From: Tannerella sp.
Lineage (GTDB): Bacteria; Bacteroidota; Bacteroidia; Bacteroidales; Tannerellaceae
Assembly (NCBI GenBank): GCA_031275525.1
Contig: JAISOP010000225.1
Coordinates: 1 to 9,281 of the forward strand
DNA length: 9,281 bases
Direction of reading: 5' to 3'
Positions 6,225-9,281 of the stretch are shown in pieces. A program made the position numbers and the translations under genes. The notes under the pieces are model-generated. The model did not search any database and was not told where the DNA came from. It saw only the letters and a program-made list of their open reading frames with translations. Position 1 is the stretch's first letter. Each line of letters opens with the position of its first letter.

Positions 6225-7067
6225 TTATATTAAAAGGTATTCAAGCGGGGCAAACCGTTTTTCGACCGTATCATAATATTCCGGTACGATCTCGATGCCA
6301 ATCGCGTTACGTCTCATCCTGTTAGCCACTTCTATGGTTGTTCCCGATCCCATAAAGGGGTCTAAGACCGTATCGTTTTCCTGCGTAAACAGCCGGATAA
6401 ACCATTCCGGCAACTCTTTCGGGAATGCGGCGCTGTGATTTTTGTTGCTACATTCCGTAGATAAATGCACTACATTCGTCGGATAAACCATTTCGCGGTC
6501 GATCCAGTTCGAGACATTTTTGCCGAATCCGCTGCCGTTTTTTGCATTATCGCGGATTTTATCGGTTTCGCTCAGATTTTTCAGCCTGTTTTTGGCCCAG
6601 TCGCCAACGGGAACTTTCACCGCATCCTGATACATGTTAAACCTTTTATTCTTATTAAACTGTAAAAGCCTTTCCCATGCGTCGCGGAAACGGTTCGACC
6701 ATTTTCCGGGAAAACAATTCTTTTTGTGCCAGATAAATTCTTCGGTCCACAGCCATCCCTGCTTTTTCATTTCGAGTATAAGCTCGATCACGTAAGTGCT
6801 GCGTTCGCCGTCGACCACTTTTTCTTTTATGTTCAAAATGAAAGTCCCCGAAGGTTTCAAAACCCGCAGAAGCTCTGCGGAGACAGGCATAAACCAACTT
6901 ACATATTCATCAACTCCAATGCCTCCGTATGTTGATTTGCGCTGATCGACATAAGGCGGAGAGGTGATTATCAAATCGACCGAATGATCGGTGATTTTCT
7001 TCAGCTCATCTCGACAATCTCCTAAATATAAATCTGTTCTTAATTCCATTTTTCTTGAAATTTCCAT
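6225..7067 (-). CDS. Type II DNA methyltransferase, beta-class amino-methyltransferase (N4-cytosine or N6-adenine)
   Basis: A 280-residue SAM-dependent methyltransferase that would protect host DNA from the endonuclease encoded just downstream. Catalytic motif IV, TSPPY (35-39), precedes the SAM-binding motif I, DPFMGSGTT (236-244), with GIEI (257-260) as motif II. This IV-before-I order defines the beta class. HSAAFPKELPEWFI (211-224) is the usual motif before the SAM site. SPPY is commoner in N4-cytosine enzymes but does not exclude N6-adenine. The variable region between (about 100-205) should hold target recognition. Two starts are possible: ATG at 7067, or Met7 at 7049. A -7 promoter motif at 7072-7079 would put the transcript start at or after the first ATG, favouring Met7 or leaderless translation, unless the promoter further upstream (7229-7236) is used. 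It forms a two-gene operon, methyltransferase first, with the endonuclease. Confidence 0.9.
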   Translation of the reverse strand: MEISRKMELRTDLYLGDCRDELKKITDHSVDLIITSPPYVDQRKSTYGGIGVDEYVSWFMPVSAELLRVLKPSGTFILNIKEKVVDGERSTYVIELILEMKKQGWLWTEEFIWHKKNCFPGKWSNRFRDAWERLLQFNKNKRFNMYQDAVKVPVGDWAKNRLKNLSETDKIRDNAKNGSGFGKNVSNWIDREMVYPTNVVHLSTECSNKNHSAAFPKELPEWFIRLFTQENDTVLDPFMGSGTTIEVANRMRRNAIGIEIVPEYYDTVEKRFAPLEYLLI

Positions 7068-7071
7068 GCGG

Positions 7072-7079
7072 CAAATGTA
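7072..7079 (-). promoter_or_regulatory. Candidate -7 element (TACATTTG) immediately before the methyltransferase ATG
   Basis: The minus strand reads TACATTTG, matching TAnnTTTG, with only 4 bases between it and the ATG at 7067. If used, the mRNA would begin around that ATG. No -33 TTTG at correct spacing; the nearest TTTG upstream is about 32 nt away. Confidence 0.35.
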
Positions 7080-7137
7080 GAGATAAATCCTTTTACGGTA
7101 AATAACCGGGGCAAACGCACGAAATTATATGATTAAC

Positions 7138-7194
7138 TCATGTTACTTCCTGAGGTTCCGTGTCGTCTGTTTTGGTTTTTGTCTTTTTGCTCAT
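7138..7194 (-). CDS. Small 18-codon ORF upstream of the R-M operon (leader peptide or truncated gene 5' end)
   Basis: The minus strand encodes MSKKTKTKTDDTEPQEVT and then TGA. It follows a TACATTTG -7 element (7229-7236) with a leader of roughly 30 nt, so it has promoter, start and stop in order. The product is highly charged and not recognised. The TEPQE part is shared at the DNA level with copy 1 at 5213-5239. There the frame continues with a Leu/Ala/Lys-rich, helix-like stretch, so this may be the truncated 5' end of a longer gene. It lies 70 nt upstream of the methyltransferase on the same strand and could be the first cistron or a leader of that operon. Confidence 0.45.
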   Translation of the reverse strand: MSKKTKTKTDDTEPQEVT

Positions 7195-7241
7195 TGTATT
7201 CGTTTTTGCTGCGTTGTCCTTTTCGGTACAAATGTAATGAT
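7147..7241 (-). repeat. Copy 2 of promoter plus TEPQE leader module, start codon intact
   Basis: This segment contains the -7 element, the leader and most of the 18-codon ORF. It shares two blocks with copy 1: around the promoter (TTTGTA[C/G]CGAA) and over the TEPQE codons (25 of 27 identical). Together the copies bracket the methyltransferase-endonuclease pair as direct repeats about 1.93 kb apart. Confidence 0.6.
7229..7236 (-). promoter_or_regulatory. Bacteroidota -7 element (TACATTTG) for the 18-codon ORF and probably the R-M operon
   Basis: The minus strand reads TACATTTG, an exact TAnnTTTG match, 34 bases before the small ORF's ATG at 7194. A transcript from here would run through the small ORF into the methyltransferase and endonuclease with no terminator seen between. 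No -33 box at standard spacing. Confidence 0.45.
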
Positions 7242-7292
7242 CTCTTCCTGTCTTACCTGTATTCCTGTTTAGGAGAAGGAATCATAGGCCGC

Positions 7293-7344
7293 ACCTCTCC
7301 CCCGACACCTCTCCACAAGGAGAGGGGAGAGTGACGTCGATTTA
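7293..7344 (+). repeat. 52-bp direct repeat, copy A (ACAA-loop hairpin family)
   Basis: Identical to 8844-8895 at 51 of 52 positions; the only difference is GACACC here and GACCCC there. It contains the hairpin CCTCTCC-ACAA-GGAGAGG (7308-7325) and ends GTGACGTCGATTTA. No T-run follows. Confidence 0.9.
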
Positions 7345-7399
7345 CGATGCCTTTTACAATTCGCCATTCTCAACTATCAACTCGCCATTCATTTTTCGT

Positions 7400-7470
7400 G
7401 TCTCCACAAAAGAGGGGGAGGGCGACGTTGATCTACGCCTGTTCATTCTCAATTCCCCCTTCTCAATTCT
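7400..7470 (+). repeat. Degenerate copy E of the ACAA-loop hairpin repeat
   Basis: TCTCCACAAAAGAGGGGGAG, followed by a form of the GTGACGTCGAT tail reading GCGACGTTGATCTA, then TTCATTCTCAATTC. The same TTCATTCTCAATTC string follows copy B at 8914-8927, so the homologous unit is longer than 52 bp. The hairpin is damaged. Confidence 0.6.
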
Positions 7471-7497
7471 ATCGGGGGCAATACCCGAAACTTTTCC

Positions 7498-7505
7498 TAC
7501 CTTTG
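7498..7505 (+). promoter_or_regulatory. Bacteroidota -7 element (TACCTTTG) for nuoIJK
   Basis: TACCTTTG is an exact TAnnTTTG match, 26 bases before the nuoI ATG at 7532, giving a leader of about 20 nt. It means the nuoIJK block carries its own promoter and does not depend on upstream nuo genes. The -33 TTTG is not visible. Confidence 0.55.
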
Positions 7506-7531
7506 TTTCAAGATTCAAAAGAAAAGACAGG

Positions 7532-8014
7532 ATGACCAAAGAAGATAAGAAAGACGGCTACGTAGTCGCCATCATACGTAGCGTATGTTCGCTGGTACGT
7601 GGATTGAAGGTGACTTTCGTCGAGTTTTTCACGCGTAAAACGACGGAATGCTACCCCGAAAACCGTGCGACACTGGTCATGTTCGACCGTTTCCGCGGGA
7701 CGCTGGCCATGCCCTGCGATGCGGACGGGAAGAACATGTGCATTGCCTGTGGCCTGTGCGCCCTCACGTGCCCGAACGACACGCTGCGCGTCGAGTCGGA
7801 AACCGTTACCGACCCGGAAACCGGGAAAAAGAACAGGCAACTGCTCGCCTATGAATACAACCTGGGTTCGTGCATGTTCTGCCAGTTGTGCGTCAACGTC
7901 TGCCCCACCCAGGCCATCCGCTTCGACACCGCTTTTGAACATGCGGTGTTTACCCGGGACAAATTAATGAAAATACTCAACAAACCTGTACCGTCTCATG
8001 GAAATTACGCTTGA
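7532..8014 (+). CDS. nuoI: NADH-quinone oxidoreductase subunit I, 2x[4Fe-4S] ferredoxin-like
   Basis: A 160-residue peripheral-arm subunit of respiratory complex I that passes electrons through two [4Fe-4S] clusters (N6a and N6b) towards the quinone site. Both cluster motifs are complete: C70xxC73xxC76xxxC80P and C114xxC117xxC120xxxC124P. The N-terminal amphipathic part (about 10-45, IIRSVCSLVRGLKVTFVEFF) matches the membrane-contacting helix of NuoI, and YPENRATLVMFDRFRG precedes the first cluster as in the family. The frame is open further upstream to 7331, but that part is repeat sequence and contains the promoter, so the ATG at 7532 (purine-rich AAAAGACAGG before it) is chosen. It overlaps nuoJ by 17 nt. 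There is no nuoH upstream, which is unusual. Confidence 0.93.
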   Translation: MTKEDKKDGYVVAIIRSVCSLVRGLKVTFVEFFTRKTTECYPENRATLVMFDRFRGTLAMPCDADGKNMCIACGLCALTCPNDTLRVESETVTDPETGKKNRQLLAYEYNLGSCMFCQLCVNVCPTQAIRFDTAFEHAVFTRDKLMKILNKPVPSHGNYA

Positions 8015-8513
8015 TTTGATTGTGTTTACGGTGCTGGCCGTTTTTATGACGGCCGGCGCGATACTGGCCGTGACGACCCGGCGCATCCTGCGTGCCGCCA
8101 CCTATTTGCTCTTCGTACTCTTCGGCACGGCGGGCATCTATTTCCAACTCAACTACTCCTTTCTGGGCGCCGTGCAGTTGCTGATCTACGCCGGCGGCAT
8201 CACCGTGCTCTACGTCTTCTCCATCCTGCTGACCTCCTCCCAGCAGGGGGAAGACCGCGCCAAAAGACCCAAACGGGCCAAGATGCTTGCCGGGCTTGTC
8301 GCCTCCGCCGCCGGTTTGGCCGTATGCCTGTTCGTCACCCTGAAAAACCGCTTCCTGCCGTCGCACTTCGACCATGGCGAACTCGACATGCGTACCATCG
8401 GACATGCCCTCATGGGAGTAAATAAACACCAGTACCTGTTGCCCTTTGAAGTGATCAGCCTCCTGATACTGGCCTGTGTCGTCGGAGTGATATTAATTGC
8501 AAGAAAAAGATAA
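7998..8513 (+). CDS. nuoJ: NADH-quinone oxidoreductase subunit J
   Basis: A 171-residue membrane subunit of complex I, part of the proton-conducting arm next to the quinone-binding region. Hydrophobic segments are visible at about 6-26, 31-50, 56-78, 94-114 and 148-168, fitting the five helices of NuoJ. The conserved third helix reads FLGAVQLLIYAGGITVLYVFSILL (55-78), whose Tyr-Ala-Gly-Gly holds the pi-bulge typical of this subunit. A positively charged loop (QQGEDRAKRPKRAK) follows. The ATG at 7998 lies inside the end of nuoI, and nuoK begins 5 nt after the stop, so the three genes are translationally close-packed. Confidence 0.92.
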   Translation: MEITLDLIVFTVLAVFMTAGAILAVTTRRILRAATYLLFVLFGTAGIYFQLNYSFLGAVQLLIYAGGITVLYVFSILLTSSQQGEDRAKRPKRAKMLAGLVASAAGLAVCLFVTLKNRFLPSHFDHGELDMRTIGHALMGVNKHQYLLPFEVISLLILACVVGVILIARKR

Positions 8514-8518
8514 GACCT

Positions 8519-8827
8519 ATGATTCATCTGGAATATTACCTTATTGTATCCACCGTCATGATGTTTGCCGGCATCTACGGTTTCTTTACGCGGCGCAACC
8601 TGCTGGCCGTCCTGATTTCGATAGAACTGATCCTTAATTCGGTGGACATCAACTTTGCCGTTTTCAACCGTTTCCTGTTCCCCGGACAGCTCGAGGGCTT
8701 TTTCTTCACCCTCTTCGCCATCGGTATCTCGGCCGTCGAAACGGCTGTCGCCATTGCTATCATCATCAACGTGTACCGTAACCTGCGCAGTATCCGGGTT
8801 GATAAGATGGGCAAAATGAAACATTGA
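8519..8827 (+). CDS. nuoK: NADH-quinone oxidoreductase subunit K
   Basis: A 102-residue, three-helix membrane subunit of complex I, homologous to MrpC of multisubunit antiporters and part of the proton pathway. The two membrane glutamates important for proton transfer in E. coli NuoK (Glu36, Glu72) are present as Glu36 in LISIELILNSVDINF and Glu74 in GISAVETAVAIAIIINVYR. Length and helix pattern are normal for the family. It starts 5 nt after the nuoJ stop. After its TGA the sequence enters repeat copy B within 16 nt and no nuoL follows, whereas nuoL normally comes next. Confidence 0.93.
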   Translation: MIHLEYYLIVSTVMMFAGIYGFFTRRNLLAVLISIELILNSVDINFAVFNRFLFPGQLEGFFFTLFAIGISAVETAVAIAIIINVYRNLRSIRVDKMGKMKH

Positions 8828-8843
8828 AGGAGCGTTGGGTTTT

Positions 8844-8895
8844 ACCTCTCCCCCGACCCCTCTCCACAAGGAGAGGGGAGAGTGACGTCGATTTA
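8844..8895 (+). repeat. 52-bp direct repeat, copy B (ACAA-loop hairpin family)
   Basis: 51 of 52 positions match copy A at 7293-7344, same orientation. The hairpin here is longer, CCCCTCTCC-ACAA-GGAGAGGGG (8857-8878). It sits just behind nuoK and could stabilise or end the nuoIJK message, but lacks a T-run. Both copies together bracket nuoIJK. Confidence 0.9.
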
Positions 8896-8931
8896 TAACG
8901 CTTGGTATTTGTATTCATTCTCAATTCTCGG

Positions 8932-9111
8932 ATGTCCATCGGCATCGGGTGCAGCACGGGCGTCGTGGTATGCCGGATTGCAGGCGCGGCAAAGTTGAAG
9001 TCGGCCATGAACCTCCACCAGGAGGCAATGGTGAACAGCCATACTTCAGACCTTTCCCTGAATTTCGGGGTAACCTCTTCCGGCGGGCTGGGGCTGATGT
9101 TAAACTTTTAA
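8932..9111 (+). pseudogene. 59-codon ORF, possible C-terminal remnant of an outer-membrane protein or a small conserved protein
   Basis: From the ATG at 8932 the frame encodes 59 residues ending SLNFGVTSSGGLGLMLNF. The end alternates polar and hydrophobic residues and finishes in Phe, as outer-membrane beta-barrel proteins usually do. The first part is GIGCSTGVVVCRIAGAA. An in-frame stop (TAA at 8896-8898) at the edge of repeat copy B closes the frame, so if it is a fragment its upstream part was cut at or near the repeat. I do not recognise the family. No signal peptide or clear promoter. It may also be a short intact protein or a chance frame. Confidence 0.35.
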
Positions 9112-9281
9112 AAACCCGGAAATAAGTATCCTAACAAAAACATATACCCGCAACTCCCGGAACAACCTATTCATTTCCCTCAACCTCGACGCTTAAAAAA
9201 GCAAGAAAAACGCCCGAATCATACACCGGAGCCTGTTTTTTTAAGATATTTCACGAAAAAAATTTTTCCCATTCCGAAACA
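9112..9281. other. Right-hand end, no gene recognised
   Basis: AT-rich compared with the nuo genes, with a T-run at 9234-9241 and the palindrome-like GAAAAAAATTTTTC near 9253-9266. No open frame with family features on either strand, no repeat copy. It could be the promoter region of a gene beyond the window. Confidence 0.4.

Larger units (their letters stand above)
7237..7497. other. Repeat-rich spacer before nuoI, no gene supported
   Basis: An open plus frame continuous with nuoI (7331-7531) and another plus frame (7140-7334, ending PPTPLHKERGE) exist only because the repeats here contain no stops. The sequence is simple, with recurring CCATTC and TTCTCAATTC strings (7360-7395 and 7443-7470). 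It holds repeat copy A and the degenerate copy E described separately. Confidence 0.6.

Noticed and set aside
7331..7531. N-terminal extension of nuoI
   Set aside because: The frame is open, but it is repeat-derived sequence and contains the promoter. NuoI homology begins at the ATG at 7532.
8844..8880. Intrinsic terminator for nuoIJK
   Set aside because: The hairpin is strong but no T-run follows, so a rho-independent terminator cannot be claimed.
7293..8895. CRISPR array from the repeated 52-bp units
   Set aside because: Only two good copies 1.5 kb apart with genes between, not regularly spaced units with short spacers.
7293..8895. Composite transposon carrying nuoIJK
   Set aside because: No transposase and no IS-type inverted ends in either repeat; homologous recombination or chance placement of a dispersed repeat is simpler.

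Overview
The window looks like chromosomal DNA of a member of the Bacteroidota, probably order Bacteroidales. Several genes are preceded by the Bacteroidota-type -7 promoter motif TAnnTTTG rather than a sigma-70 box. Shine-Dalgarno signals are mostly weak. The gene content (Tat-exported Gfo/Idh/MocA oxidoreductase, secreted GH95-like glycoside hydrolase, short NuoI/J/K, Bacteroidota-type aminopeptidase P) fits that group. Genus cannot be decided from the sequence; Tannerellaceae/Parabacteroides-like is a guess.

Layout. (1) 1-698, minus: the N-terminal half of an Xaa-Pro aminopeptidase (M24B), cut by the window edge. (2) 699-815: divergent promoter region. (3) 816-2231, plus: Tat-signal Gfo/Idh/MocA oxidoreductase, followed by a 38-bp perfect inverted repeat and a long palindromic terminator. 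(4) 2643-5153, minus: secreted GH95-like (alpha/alpha)6 glycoside hydrolase, convergent with (3). (5) 5470-7067, minus: an AT-richer two-gene type II restriction-modification operon, methyltransferase first and then a PD-(D/E)xK endonuclease of the PmeII-like family. (6) 7532-8827, plus: nuoI-nuoJ-nuoK, three adjacent complex I subunits packed as an operon but with neither nuoH before nor nuoL after. (7) 8828-9281: repeat plus a 59-codon ORF that looks like the C-terminal end of an outer-membrane protein or a small conserved protein, then nothing recognisable.

How the parts relate. The Gfo/Idh enzyme and the glycoside hydrolase are both exported and both probably act on sugars in the envelope, but they are convergent and not one operon. 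The R-M pair is a self-contained defence or selfish module. It lies between two related copies of a promoter plus small-ORF segment (5213-5264 and 7147-7241), which suggests insertion or duplication at that site. The nuoIJK block is bracketed by two 52-bp direct repeats differing at one base. These belong to a wider family of hairpin repeats (CCYTCYCC-ACAA-GGRGARGG type) with members at four places in the window, plus a half-member.

No CRISPR array, tRNA, rRNA or transposase was seen. The most interesting signals are the repeats and module boundaries, not a new enzyme.
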